Source of the DNA: Polaromonas sp. CG_9.7
GTDB lineage: Bacteria > Pseudomonadota > Gammaproteobacteria > Burkholderiales > Burkholderiaceae_C
Direction of reading: 5' to 3'
DNA length: 64,000 nucleotides
Assembly (NCBI RefSeq): GCF_015752205.1
Contig: NZ_JADOVG010000003.1
Span: 215,833 to 279,832 of the forward strand
In this document: positions 28,472 through 36,684 of the stretch, piece after piece
Numbering within the stretch: the first letter of the stretch is position 1
How the letters are laid out: every line of letters starts with the position of its first letter
Program-made: the position numbers and the translations under genes
The notes under the pieces: generated by a model
Database searches by the model: none
Seen by the model: the letters and a program-made list of their open reading frames with translations, nothing else
Told to the model about the DNA's origin: nothing

Positions 28472-29485
28472 TCATTCAAAAATCAGCAGGCTGACCCAGT
28501 AGGCGATGGCAGCCACGCAGGCCGAGGCCGGAATCGTCAGGACCCAGGCCCAGACAATGCTGCCGGCCACGCCCCAGCGCACAGCCGAGGCGCGCCGCGT
28601 CGAGCCAACGCCGACGATGGCGCCGGTGATGGTGTGCGTGGTTGAAACCGGAATGCCGAGCATGGTCGCCAGGAACAGCGTGATGGCGCCGCCAGTCTCA
28701 GCGCAAAACCCGCCCACCGGCTTGAGCTTGGTGATTTTCTGGCCCATGGTCTTGACGATGCGCCAGCCGCCGAACATGGTGCCGGCGGCAATCGCCGTAT
28801 AGCAGACCACGATGGTCCAGGTCGGCGGCATCGCGTCGGCAGCCGAGGTGTAGCCGGTGGCAATCAACAGCATCCAGATGATGCCGATGGTCTTTTGCGC
28901 GTCGTTGCCGCCGTGGCCCAGGCTGTAGGCGCCCGCCGAAACCAGCTGGAGCCGGCGAAACCAGCGGTCCACCTTGGACGGCGCGGCGCGCAGGCAAATC
29001 CAGGACACGGCCACCATCATCAGCGAGCCGAGCAAAAAGCCCAGCAGCGGCGAAATGAAGATGAACGCCACCGTCTTGATCAGGCCGCCCGAAATCAGCG
29101 CACCCGTGCCGGCTTTGGCCATCACCGCGCCCACAATGCCGCCAATCAGCGCATGCGACGAGCTGCTGGGAATGCCGAAATACCAGGTCACCAGGTTCCA
29201 GGTGATGGCACCCATGAGCGCGCCAAAAACGACGTGCGTGTCCACCACGCCAATCTCGACAATCCCCTTGCCGACCGTGGCGGCCACGCTCAGGTGAAAG
29301 ACGAACAGCGCCAGCAGGTTGAAAGCGGCGGCAAACATGACCGCATGGCCGGGCTTGAGAACGCCGGTGGACACCACCGTGGCGATGGAATTGGCAGCGT
29401 CGTGAAAGCCGTTCATGAAGTCAAAGGCGATGGCCATGAAGACAAGCAGGGCCACGACCCAGAGAGCGGTCTGTGCAGTTTGCAT
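28472..29485 (-). CDS. pit: Low-affinity inorganic phosphate transporter (PiT family)
   Basis: The 337-aa integral membrane protein has the duplicated PiT signature: FDFMNGFHDAANSIATVV near the N-terminus and SLGHGGNDAQKTIGI in the second half, the two GFHDxAN/GxNDxxK-type elements. WYFGIPSSSSHALIGGIVGA and GIPVSTTHTITGAI are the matching inverted halves. These proteins carry metal-phosphate with protons. The gene follows the DUF47 gene after 27 bp, the usual pit-DUF47 operon. Confidence 0.93.
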   Translation of the reverse strand: MQTAQTALWVVALLVFMAIAFDFMNGFHDAANSIATVVSTGVLKPGHAVMFAAAFNLLALFVFHLSVAATVGKGIVEIGVVDTHVVFGALMGAITWNLVTWYFGIPSSSSHALIGGIVGAVMAKAGTGALISGGLIKTVAFIFISPLLGFLLGSLMMVAVSWICLRAAPSKVDRWFRRLQLVSAGAYSLGHGGNDAQKTIGIIWMLLIATGYTSAADAMPPTWTIVVCYTAIAAGTMFGGWRIVKTMGQKITKLKPVGGFCAETGGAITLFLATMLGIPVSTTHTITGAIVGVGSTRRASAVRWGVAGSIVWAWVLTIPASACVAAIAYWVSLLIFE

Positions 29486-29512
29486 GAGAAGGTCGGGTTC
29501 AGTCGCCGTGAA

Positions 29513-30160
29513 TCAGGAGTTTTCGAGGACGATGCCCTCGATCAGGTTGGCCGCGTCTTCGCACCGGTCGGTGATGGTTTCCAGCAGTTCGTACACCGCC
29601 TTGAGCTTGATGAGTTCGCGCACATCGGGCTCCTCGCGAAACAGCCGGCTCATGGCCGAGCGCATCACATGGTCGGCGTCGGATTCGAGCTTGTCGATTT
29701 CTGCGCAGGTCTTGAGCGCGGCTTCGGCGGTGGCGGCATCGCGGACCTTGCCGATCAGGGCAACGGCGTCCTTCAGGCGTTCACAGCATTTGACGCTCAG
29801 GTCGGTCAGCCGGATGATGTCGTCGGTCATGTGGCGCACGTCGTACAGCGCCATGGTTTCAGCCGAATCCTGGATCAGGTCGGCCACGTCGTCCATCGTG
29901 TTGATCAGCTGGTGGATCTGGTCCCGGTCGATCGGGGTGATGAAGGTCTTGTGCAAGACACGGCTGACTTCATGCGTGATGCGGTCGGCGGCGCGTTCGG
30001 CCTCATCGACCTCGCGGTGGTGCAGGTTGCGTTTTTCCACATCGCTGTAGTTGGCCACCATCTTGGAAAAAGCATGGGCGGCTTCAACTATCCGGTTGGC
30101 ATGCTGGTCGAACATCTCGAAAAAATTGCCTTCTCGCGGCAAAAACTTGCTGAACAGCAT
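29513..30160 (-). CDS. DUF47 (PhoU-like) phosphate transport regulator
   Basis: The 215-aa, all-helical cytoplasmic protein belongs to the DUF47/YkaA group, related to PhoU, which modulates PiT permeases. Marks are FFEMFDQHANRIVEAAHAF near the N-terminus, the metal-binding type E/D helices (EADRITHEVSRVLHKTFITP IDRDQIH region) and DDVADLIQDSAETMALY. It is the first gene of the pit operon. No Pho box is recognised upstream by eye. Confidence 0.9.
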   Translation of the reverse strand: MLFSKFLPREGNFFEMFDQHANRIVEAAHAFSKMVANYSDVEKRNLHHREVDEAERAADRITHEVSRVLHKTFITPIDRDQIHQLINTMDDVADLIQDSAETMALYDVRHMTDDIIRLTDLSVKCCERLKDAVALIGKVRDAATAEAALKTCAEIDKLESDADHVMRSAMSRLFREEPDVRELIKLKAVYELLETITDRCEDAANLIEGIVLENS

Positions 30161-30688
30161 GGGATATCCTCAAAAAATCAAGTCCGAAATATGACGGATT
30201 TGTGACAGCCGGGAGTTTAACCGCGATGACTTTGCCATCCAGTTGACGGCCAGGCCAACTTTTCACTGATGGATAACCCTGATAAATGATCGTCTGTTCG
30301 CAGGTCGGCGCCAGTGCGGGACTGCGCCAGGCCTCGGGGGGACAGCGCAGCACACGCCTTGAACTTCGCCGACCCAAGCGGCCAGAAACCCGATCCATCC
30401 TTGAGGCAAGTCCTCAAGCCCCAGGTCCGACCAGCTTCAGCACCAGCGTCAGGCTGATCAGCGCCAGGGCGGTCGAAACCGCCACAACAGCGACAACAAC
30501 AACAGCCAATTCATCGCGGCCATGACAGAAGGAAATCACGCAGACTTTTGATTCACTCACGCAAGCCGCACAGCCGCTTTCACTACTTTATTCATAGCTG
30601 CTTGTGCATGCTGAGTCTGTGCGAATGACTTTTTTTATAGAAAAACATGCTGTTATGAAAAATCCCACACGCTGGCGTTTGCGCTGAA
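30161..30688. other. Intergenic region with a possible 41-codon membrane peptide
   Basis: No firm gene in about 530 bp. On the minus strand 30539-30414 a GTG-initiated frame would encode a 41-residue peptide with a strong hydrophobic helix (ELAVVVVAVVAVSTALALIS). It would be read towards the DUF47 gene. There is no convincing ribosome-binding site. A dispersed repeat copy lies at 30575-30645. Confidence 0.3.
30575..30645 (-). repeat. Dispersed repeat, copy 5
   Basis: On the minus strand: AAAAAAAGTCATTCGCACAG, spacer, GCACAAGCAGCTATGAATAA and then AGTAG. It matches the other copies in order and spacing but is more diverged. It is intergenic, between the DUF47 and Zur-like genes. Confidence 0.6.
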
Positions 30689-31186
30689 TCAGGGCGCCGG
30701 GGCGGTGGCGCAGTCAACGCAGACGCCGCGCACGGCAAAGTCCATGCTCAGGCCTTGGTAGCCCAGCGCCTTCAGGGCAGCCAGCGCGGATTGCGCAGCC
30801 CGTTCCAGATCGTCGGCGTTGCCCATCAGCGCGCCCTCCAGCGGGCTGTCACGGTGGCAGCTCTGGCATTCAAAGTGCGGCATTGCCTGCACACTGGCCG
30901 GCATTGCCTGGTAGCGGCGCACCCGGCTCGCATCGACTCGGCACAGCAGCAGACCGACCTGCGTCAGCCGGTCGATCAGCCGGTACAGCGTGACGCGGTC
31001 CAGCGCCAGCGGGCCTTCGCCGCTCAGCGCCGTTTGCAGCTGCGCGTGGGTGTAGCTGGTGTTGGCATGCGCCAGCAGCCAGCCCAGCACCCGCCGCGCC
31101 GCTGCCGTTCGCCTTAGTCCGTGGGCCGACAGCAGCGCATCGATGGGGTCTAGGGCGATTGATTCGGAGGGCTGGATGGATGCCAT
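30689..31186 (-). CDS. zur: Fur-family zinc uptake repressor (Zur-like)
   Basis: The ~165-aa product has a winged-helix DNA-binding half (LLSAHGLRRTAAARRVLGWL, VTLYRLIDRL) and a metal-binding/dimerisation half with two cysteine pairs, ECQSC and CVDC, expected for the structural zinc site. It is divergent from the znu operon across a region with two similar palindromes, which argues for Zur rather than Fur, PerR or Mur. An ATG at 31210 would add eight residues (MKAIKKQL); both starts are possible. It probably also represses itself through the same boxes. The metal is inferred from the neighbours. Confidence 0.85.
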   Translation of the reverse strand: MASIQPSESIALDPIDALLSAHGLRRTAAARRVLGWLLAHANTSYTHAQLQTALSGEGPLALDRVTLYRLIDRLTQVGLLLCRVDASRVRRYQAMPASVQAMPHFECQSCHRDSPLEGALMGNADDLERAAQSALAALKALGYQGLSMDFAVRGVCVDCATAPAP

Positions 31187-31218
31187 AAGTTGCTTTTTAA
31201 TCGCTTTCATTTTCGCTT

Positions 31219-31240
31219 TTAATGCAATTCAGTTGCGTTA
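31219..31240. promoter_or_regulatory. Putative Zur box 1
   Basis: TTAATGCAATTCAGTTGCGTTA contains an inverted repeat TAATGCAA / TTGCGTTA (one mismatch) around a short centre. It lies directly upstream of the zur start and shares the core GCAAT-x3-GTTGC with box 2. This is a Fur-family-like operator by symmetry and position; binding is inferred. Confidence 0.6.
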
Positions 31241-31251
31241 CACTCTTCCGC

Positions 31252-31273
31252 TATCGCAATCAGGTTGCATTAT
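31252..31273. promoter_or_regulatory. Putative Zur box 2
   Basis: TATCGCAATCAGGTTGCATTAT has the same layout as box 1 (GCAAT, three-base centre, GTTGC). Box centres are 32-33 bp, about three helical turns, apart. It lies 41 bp before the first ATG of the znu operon, a position that would block its promoter. Confidence 0.6.
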
Positions 31274-31313
31274 TACAGCAACCGGCTATTGGCCAATATT
31301 TTTCCGGAACAAC

Positions 31314-31472
31314 ATGAAATCGCAATCCTTTTTTGCAGCCCGCACGGCCCGTACCCTCCTGCCCAGCGTGCTGGCCTGGCCAGCCTGGCTGCGCGTGCTG
31401 GCGGTGCTGCCCGTCGTGGCGCTGCTCTGGCTGGCGGTGGCCTGGGCGCAACTGGAAGTGGCCCCGTGGTGA
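31314..31472 (+). CDS. 52-residue membrane peptide at the head of the znu operon
   Basis: The frame ATG 31314 to TGA 31472 encodes a basic N-terminus (MKSQSFFAARTARTLLPS) and one long hydrophobic helix (LRVLAVLPVVALLWLAVAWA) ending QLEVAPW. CCGGAA lies upstream of the ATG. Its stop overlaps the GTG start of znuC (GTGA), so translation is coupled. It is the first frame after the Zur boxes. I do not know a named family for it; a small partner of the ZnuB permease or a leader ensuring znuC translation are both possible. Confidence 0.65.
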   Translation: MKSQSFFAARTARTLLPSVLAWPAWLRVLAVLPVVALLWLAVAWAQLEVAPW

Positions 31473-32248
31473 GCACCCGCCCCGTGGTGGCGCTGGACAA
31501 CCTCACGGTGAGCTACCGCCAGCACCCGGCACTGCACCACATCAGCGGCAGCTTTGCGCCCGGCTCACTGACGGCCGTGGTCGGCCCCAACGGCTCGGGC
31601 AAAAGCACGCTGCTCAAAAGCATCGTCGGCCTGCTGCCCATCGAAGGCGGCCGGTCGGGCGGCGCGCTGACGGTGACGCTGGCGCGCAAGTGCATCGCCT
31701 ACCTGCCGCAGGTGGCTGAAATCGACCGCAGCTTTCCCATCGATGTGCGCGACTGCGTGCTGCTGGGCTGCTGGTCAAGCGCCGGGGCATGGGGCGCCGT
31801 CACGCAGGCCATGCAGGGCAAGGTCGATGCGGCACTGCAAGCCGTGGGGCTGGAAGGCTTTGAGCGCCGTACCATTGGCAGCCTCTCAAGCGGCCAGATG
31901 CAGCGGGTGATGTTTGCCCGCATGCTGGCGCAAGACGCCGAGTTGATCCTGCTGGACGAGCCCTTCAACGCCATTGATGCCAAAACCACCGCCGCCCTGC
32001 TGGTGCTGGTGCACCAGTGGCATCAACAAGGCCGCACCGTGATTGCCGTGCTGCACGACGATGCGCTGGTGCGCCAGCACTTTCCGTCTACCTTGCTGCT
32101 GGCCCGCGAACTGGTGGGCTGGGGCGCCACCAGCGAGGTGCTGACCGAGCCCAATTTGCGCAGCGCCCGCGCCATGGCCGAGCACTGGGACGAGGCCGCC
32201 GGGCTGTGCGACATCGACGCGCTGGCCGCGCAAAAGGCCACTGCATGA
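31469..32248 (+). CDS. znuC: Zinc ABC transporter ATP-binding protein ZnuC
   Basis: The ~259-aa ATPase powers ZnuB for periplasmic zinc import. It shows Walker A GPNGSGKST, the Q-loop region AYLPQVAEIDRSFPIDVRDC typical of metal-ion ABC ATPases, the signature SLSSGQMQRVMFAR, Walker B ILLDEPFNAID and the H-loop AVLHDD. The start is a GTG at 31469 (or 31466), overlapping the stop of the small membrane peptide; a longer frame upstream would add a sequence unlike any ABC ATPase. Its stop overlaps the ATG of znuB (ATGA). Confidence 0.92.
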   Translation: MSTRPVVALDNLTVSYRQHPALHHISGSFAPGSLTAVVGPNGSGKSTLLKSIVGLLPIEGGRSGGALTVTLARKCIAYLPQVAEIDRSFPIDVRDCVLLGCWSSAGAWGAVTQAMQGKVDAALQAVGLEGFERRTIGSLSSGQMQRVMFARMLAQDAELILLDEPFNAIDAKTTAALLVLVHQWHQQGRTVIAVLHDDALVRQHFPSTLLLARELVGWGATSEVLTEPNLRSARAMAEHWDEAAGLCDIDALAAQKATA

Positions 32249-33129
32249 TGGCGCTTGCCGCCTGGCTGTGGGACACGGCCTTTGCCCCGTTTGCCGAATT
32301 TGCCTTCATGCGCCGCGCGCTCGTCGCCACGCTGGCGCTGTCGCTCAGTGCCGCGCCGCTGGGGGTTTTTTTAACGCTGCGGCGCATGAGCCTGCTGGGC
32401 GATGCGCTCAGTCATGCGGTGCTGCCGGGCGTGGCCATTGGTTTCATGCTGAGCGGTTTGTCGCTCACCGCCATGGCCCTGGGCGGCGTCGTGGCCGGCA
32501 TGCTGGTGGCGGCACTGGCCGGACTGGTCACACGTTTCACTGCCCTGAAGGAAGACGCCAGCCTGGCCGCAATCTACCTGGTGGCGCTGGCGCTGGGCGT
32601 GATGCTGATCTCGGGCCACGGCTCCCAGCTGGACCTGCTGCACATCCTGTTTGGCAGTGCGCTGGGCGTGGACAGCCAGGGCCTGCTGATGGTGGCCGGC
32701 GTGGCCAGCGTCAGCGTGCTGCTGCTGGCCGCGATGTACCGCGGGCTGGTGCTGGAAAGTTTCGACCCGGTGTTTCTGGGCGCGGCCGGCCGGCGCGGCT
32801 GGCTCTGGCAGCAAGGCTTTTTGATGCTGGTGGTCATCAATTTGGTGGCCGGTTTTCAGACCCTCGGCACCTTGATGGCGGTCGGGCTGATGATGCTGCC
32901 CGCCGTGTCCAGCCGGCTCTGGCACGACACGCTGCCGGCGCAACTGGTCAATGCCAGCGTACAGGCCATGCTGGCCAGCGCGTCAGGGCTGCTGCTCTCC
33001 TACCACTTCGATACGCCCTCGGGGCCGACCATCATTGCCTGCGCCGGCGCGCTTTACCTTGCGTCGCTGCTGTTCGCTCCTGGTGGCTGGCTGCCGCGCC
33101 TGTGGACAACGACGCATCGGGTGGCCTGA
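32245..33129 (+). CDS. znuB: Zinc ABC transporter permease ZnuB
   Basis: The 294-aa inner-membrane protein has eight or nine helices and the ABC-3 family marks RRMSLLGDALSHAVLPGVAI near 50-70 and FQTLGTLMAVGLMMLPA near 210. It starts with the ATG overlapping the znuC stop. ABC-3 permeases carry zinc, manganese or iron; zinc is chosen from the Zur-like regulator and the COG0523 gene nearby. znuA follows after 52 bp. Confidence 0.92.
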   Translation: MMALAAWLWDTAFAPFAEFAFMRRALVATLALSLSAAPLGVFLTLRRMSLLGDALSHAVLPGVAIGFMLSGLSLTAMALGGVVAGMLVAALAGLVTRFTALKEDASLAAIYLVALALGVMLISGHGSQLDLLHILFGSALGVDSQGLLMVAGVASVSVLLLAAMYRGLVLESFDPVFLGAAGRRGWLWQQGFLMLVVINLVAGFQTLGTLMAVGLMMLPAVSSRLWHDTLPAQLVNASVQAMLASASGLLLSYHFDTPSGPTIIACAGALYLASLLFAPGGWLPRLWTTTHRVA

Positions 33130-33181
33130 ACGAATCCGGTTTTTTTCATCATTTCTTTCACCTCTTTCCAAAGGCGCATCC

Positions 33182-34090
33182 ATGAACCCTGTATTTCGCA
33201 AACTTCTGCTGGCGGGTATTGCCAGCGCCGCCCTGCTGTCCGGCGCCAGCTTCGCGGCTGACAAATTGCCCGTCATTGCCAGCTTCAGCATCCTGGGCGA
33301 CCTGGTGCGCGTGGTGGGCGGCGAGCGCGTCAGCGTCACCACCCTGGTTGGACCCGATGAAGACGCCCACGTGTTTGAGCCCAGGCCGGCCGATGTCAAG
33401 GCCATCGCACAAACCAGACTGCTGGTGACCAACGGCCTGGGTTTTGAGCCGTGGGCGCAAAAAATCGTCAAATCCGCTGGCTACCAGGGCCAGTCCGTGG
33501 TGGCCTCGCAGGGTGTCAAACCGCGCCAGCTGCAGGCCGAAAAAGGCCATCAGCACGCAGAAACCGATCCGCACGCCTGGCAAGACCCGGGCAACGTGGT
33601 GCTGTATGTGCGCAACATCACCGCCGCGCTGACCAAGGTGGACCCGACAGGCGCCAGCGTTTACCAGGCCAACAGCGACGCCTATGTGAAAGAGCTGCAG
33701 ACGCTGGACGCCTGGGCCAAGTCACAGTTCGCGGCCCTGCCGCCGGCCAAGCGCCAGGTGATCACCTCGCACGATGCGTTTGGCTACTTCGGCGCGCATT
33801 ACCAGATCAAGTTTCTCGCGCCACAAGGCATGTCCACCGAAATGGAACCGAGCGCCAAAGATGTGGCCCGGCTCATCCAGCAGATTCAGCGTGAAAAGAT
33901 CAAGGCCGTGTTTATCGAAAACATGAGCGCGCCCAAGCTGCTGGCCCAGCTCAGCAAGGATGCAGGCGTGACGGTCGGACCGACCCTGTTTGTGGACGCC
34001 CTGTCAACGCCGCAAGGCCCTGCCGGCAGCTACCTCCAGCTGATGCGCCACAACGTGACGCAGCTGGCCGCCGGCATGAAGCTGAACTGA
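33182..34090 (+). CDS. znuA: Zinc ABC transporter substrate-binding protein ZnuA
   Basis: The 302-aa periplasmic receptor has a Sec signal peptide (MNPVFRKLLLAGIASAALLS, cleaved after SFA) and the cluster A-I fold with metal ligands visible in DEDAHVFEP, ETDPHAWQDP, the H/E of TSHDAFGYF and FVDALS. Only a short His-containing loop (KGHQHAETD) is present instead of the long His-rich loop of enterobacterial ZnuA. A spacing of 52 bp separates it from znuB. A dispersed repeat with a strong hairpin follows its stop. Confidence 0.92.
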   Translation: MNPVFRKLLLAGIASAALLSGASFAADKLPVIASFSILGDLVRVVGGERVSVTTLVGPDEDAHVFEPRPADVKAIAQTRLLVTNGLGFEPWAQKIVKSAGYQGQSVVASQGVKPRQLQAEKGHQHAETDPHAWQDPGNVVLYVRNITAALTKVDPTGASVYQANSDAYVKELQTLDAWAKSQFAALPPAKRQVITSHDAFGYFGAHYQIKFLAPQGMSTEMEPSAKDVARLIQQIQREKIKAVFIENMSAPKLLAQLSKDAGVTVGPTLFVDALSTPQGPAGSYLQLMRHNVTQLAAGMKLN

Positions 34091-34097
34091 GTCTGCA

Positions 34098-34150
34098 ACT
34101 GTTAAAACCATAGCTGCCAGCGCATGCTCCATAAGCGCTGGTGGCCTGAA
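34098..34150 (-). repeat. Dispersed repeat, copy 6, with a perfect hairpin
   Basis: The plus strand reads ACCATAGCTG and then CCAGCGC (34117-34123), an 11-nt loop and GCGCTGG (34135-34141). The order on the minus strand matches the family consensus. It is the only sequence between znuA and the COG0523 gene and could modulate the downstream mRNA. Confidence 0.72.
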
Positions 34151-34179
34151 ACACCCTGAACACGTCAAGGATCAACGCC

Positions 34180-35181
34180 ATGCGAGACACCCGCCTTCCC
34201 GTCACTATCCTCACCGGTTTTCTGGGCAGCGGCAAAACCACGCTGCTCAACCACATCCTCAAGGCCGACCACGGCCACCGCATTGCCGTGATTGAAAACG
34301 AGTTTGGCGAAGCCGGCATTGACAACGAACTGCTGGTGCAGGACCGGGATGAACAGATCATCGAGATGAACAACGGCTGCATCTGCTGCACCGTGCGCGG
34401 CGACCTGGTGCGCATTCTGGGCGAGCTGGCGGCAAAAAGGGCGGCAGGCAGCCTGCACTTTGACCGCGTGGTGATCGAGACCACAGGCCTGGCCGATCCC
34501 GCGCCGGTGGCGCAGACCTTCTTTGTGGACGAGGCCGTCGTTCAGCGCTTCCTGCTGGATGCCATCGTGACGCTGGTGGACGCCAAACACGCGCCCGCGC
34601 AACTCGACGAACACCACGAGGCGCAAGAACAGGTGGGCTTTGCCGACCGGATACTGCTCAGCAAAACTGACCTGGTGGACGATGCCAGCCTGCAGTCGCT
34701 GCGTCAGCGCCTGGTTCGCATGAATCCACGCGCCAAAATTTCAGAATCGCGCCATGGTGTGGCCGCCATTGATGATTTGCTCGACATCCGGGGCTTTAAC
34801 CTGAACGCTATTTTGGAGATCGAACCCGACTTTCTGACCGATGTGGAGCACCAGCATGACGACGATGTGACATCGTTTGTTTTTCGCGAAGACCGGCCGC
34901 TGGACATGGCAAGACTGGAAGACTTTCTGGGCAGCATGGTCCAGGCGCATGGCACCCAAATGATGCGTTACAAGGGCGTGCTCAGTGCGCTCGGTGAAGA
35001 CCGCCGCATCGTGTTTCAGGGTGTTCACATGCTGATGGGCGCCGAACTCGGCGCGCCGTGGCGAGAGGGCGAGGTGCGCACTTCCAAAATGGTGTTCATT
35101 GGCCGTGACCTGCCGCGCCAAGTCCTTGAAAAAGGTTTGGCCCAATGCGCCGAGGTTGCTCAACCCCAGGTCTTGGCATGA
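34180..35181 (+). CDS. COG0523 GTPase, putative zinc metallochaperone (ZigA/YciC-like)
   Basis: The 333-aa G3E-family GTPase has the P-loop GFLGSGKTT (13-21), the metal-binding CxCC motif in NNGCICC (C67, C69, C70), [11 protein letters not shown], the base-recognition SKTDLV, a small acidic-histidine loop (EHQHDDD) and a CobW C-terminal domain ending [14 protein letters not shown]0523 proteins under Zur are thought to hand zinc to essential enzymes in deficiency. The ATGA overlap with folE suggests that FolE is its client, which is inference. It could instead serve another metal. Confidence 0.9.
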   Translation: MRDTRLPVTILTGFLGSGKTTLLNHILKADHGHRIAVIENEFGEAGIDNELLVQDRDEQIIEMNNGCICCTVRGDLVRILGELAAKRAAGSLHFDRVVIETTGLADPAPVAQTFFVDEAVVQRFLLDAIVTLVDAKHAPAQLDEHHEAQEQVGFADRILLSKTDLVDDASLQSLRQRLVRMNPRAKISESRHGVAAIDDLLDIRGFNLNAILEIEPDFLTDVEHQHDDDVTSFVFREDRPLDMARLEDFLGSMVQAHGTQMMRYKGVLSALGEDRRIVFQGVHMLMGAELGAPWREGEVRTSKMVFIGRDLPRQVLEKGLAQCAEVAQPQVLA

Positions 35182-35774
35182 CCGCCCCGCGCCCCGAACT
35201 GGCAGAGGTCGAAGCCGCCGTGCGAACCCTGTTGCGCTGGGCCGGCGATGACCCCGGACGCGAAGGCCTGATTGACACGCCGCGCCGCGTGGCGCGCGCC
35301 TATGGTGAATTTTTCTCGGGCTACGGCGCAGACCCGGTCGCCACCCTGGCCGCCACTTTTGAAGAGGCTGGCGACTATGACGACATGGTGGTGGTACGCA
35401 ATATCCGGCTGGAGTCGCACTGCGAGCACCACCTGGTGCCCATCATCGGGTGGGCCCATATTGCCTACCTGCCCGACAAGCGCGTGGTGGGCCTGAGCAA
35501 GCTGGCCCGGGTGGTGGATATATATGCGCGCCGCCTGCAAATCCAGGAACGGCTGACCAGCCAGATAGCCCAGACCCTTGCCGATGTGCTTCAGCCCCGC
35601 GGCGTGGCCGTGATGATTGAGGCAGAACACATGTGCATGACCACGCGCGGTGTGTACAAACCGGGTTCCACCACCGTCACCCAGCGCCTGTTGGGCGTGT
35701 TTCGCACCGATGCCCATCTGCGCCGGGAGGCCTTGGCGGCCATGGGTCAGCCAGCCCCGTCAGGCGCTTTTTAG
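35178..35774 (+). CDS. folE: GTP cyclohydrolase I (FolE, zinc-dependent type)
   Basis: The 198-aa enzyme converts GTP to 7,8-dihydroneopterin triphosphate, the entry to folate synthesis. The zinc ligands are in SHCEHHLVP and [28 protein letters not shown] and the C-terminal TQRLLGVFR complete the family picture. The ATG overlaps the COG0523 stop (ATGA). Zur-regulated operons often carry the metal-flexible FolE2 instead; this is the classical, zinc-requiring form, so a chaperone beside it makes sense. It may be an additional paralogue of a housekeeping folE elsewhere. Confidence 0.93.
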   Translation: MTAPRPELAEVEAAVRTLLRWAGDDPGREGLIDTPRRVARAYGEFFSGYGADPVATLAATFEEAGDYDDMVVVRNIRLESHCEHHLVPIIGWAHIAYLPDKRVVGLSKLARVVDIYARRLQIQERLTSQIAQTLADVLQPRGVAVMIEAEHMCMTTRGVYKPGSTTVTQRLLGVFRTDAHLRREALAAMGQPAPSGAF

Positions 35775-35795
35775 CTCTGATGCCAACTTTGAATT

Positions 35796-35843
35796 TGACG
35801 GCTGACGGCTGACGGCTGACGGCTGACGGCTGACGGCTGACGG
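35796..35843 (+). repeat. Heptanucleotide tandem repeat (TGACGGC, about 7 units)
   Basis: Six exact TGACGGC units and a partial seventh (TGACGGG) run from 35796 to 35843, beginning 21 bp after the folE stop. Copy number is likely to vary by slippage. It lies in the 274-bp gap before hupE, which otherwise shows only a run of eight C's near 36023. Confidence 0.9.
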
Positions 35844-36048
35844 GCCATCGTCACGGCAGGAATTGCTGACACGCGAACTGGCGACGCTGGCCGCAGGGGT
35901 GCGCGGCTCAAGGTGAATCCATCCGGCGCGTGGCTGCGTAGTGTTCAGGCACCTGTTCACTTATGCTTTGCCTTGGAACAAGTGGCCCCCCTTCTGTCCA
36001 GCTGCCAGCATTGTTGCGGGCACCCCCCCTCACTTCAGGAATATCCCG

Positions 36049-36684
36049 ATGATTCAAAACGCGAACCCAGTGACCGTCTCCCCGCGCCCCTGGCTGCGCA
36101 AGCAGCATGCAGCCGGGCTTTTAATGCTGTGCTTTGCAGCAGCGGCGAATGCGCATTCGGGCGAAGGCGTGGCGGGCGGTTTTATCTCGGGCTTCATGCA
36201 CCCGCTGTCCGGTCTTGACCATCTGCTCGCCATGGTCGCCGTCGGCATCTGGGGCGCCACCCTGGGCCGGCCGCTGGTCTGGGCCTTGCCGGTGGCGTTT
36301 CCCATGCTGATGGTGGTCGGCGGCGTGATGGGCATTGCCCAGGTGCCCCTGCCTTACGTCGAAATCGGCATCGCGGCTTCAGTGGTCGTGCTGGGTTTGT
36401 CGATTGCCGCCGCGTGGCGCGCCCCTGTGGCCATCGCCGTGGCCATCGTGGCCGTGTTTGGCGTATTTCATGGTTACGCGCACGGCATGGAATTGCCCGA
36501 GACCGCTGCACCGGCTGCTTTTGCCGCCGGTTTTGTCATCTCGACCGGGCTGTTGCACCTGGCGGGCATTGCCATCGGCCTGGTGAAGGCGCTGCCGCGT
36601 GGCGAGCAGGCCTTGCGCGCCGGCGGCGGCCTGATCGCAGCCATGGGCGTGTGGATTCTGGCAGGCATGCCCGGTGTTGCGTAA
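36049..36684 (+). CDS. hupE: HupE/UreJ-family metal transporter
   Basis: The 211-aa product has a signal-like N-terminus cut near ANAHSGEG (giving a mature N-terminal His) and six to seven membrane helices. The family motif HPLSGLDHLLAMVAVGIWGA lies at about 49-68 and FHGYAHGMELPE at about 143-154; their histidines and acidic residues form the presumed metal path. HupE/UreJ proteins carry nickel or cobalt, and relatives under Zur are thought to carry zinc. AGGA precedes the ATG at 36049. It overlaps the next gene. Confidence 0.87.
   Translation: MIQNANPVTVSPRPWLRKQHAAGLLMLCFAAAANAHSGEGVAGGFISGFMHPLSGLDHLLAMVAVGIWGATLGRPLVWALPVAFPMLMVVGGVMGIAQVPLPYVEIGIAASVVVLGLSIAAAWRAPVAIAVAIVAVFGVFHGYAHGMELPETAAPAAFAAGFVISTGLLHLAGIAIGLVKALPRGEQALRAGGGLIAAMGVWILAGMPGVA

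Noticed and set aside
35796..35843. Heptamer array considered as a CRISPR-like or iteron array
   Set aside because: Units are contiguous without spacers and no replication or cas genes are nearby; it is a simple tandem repeat.
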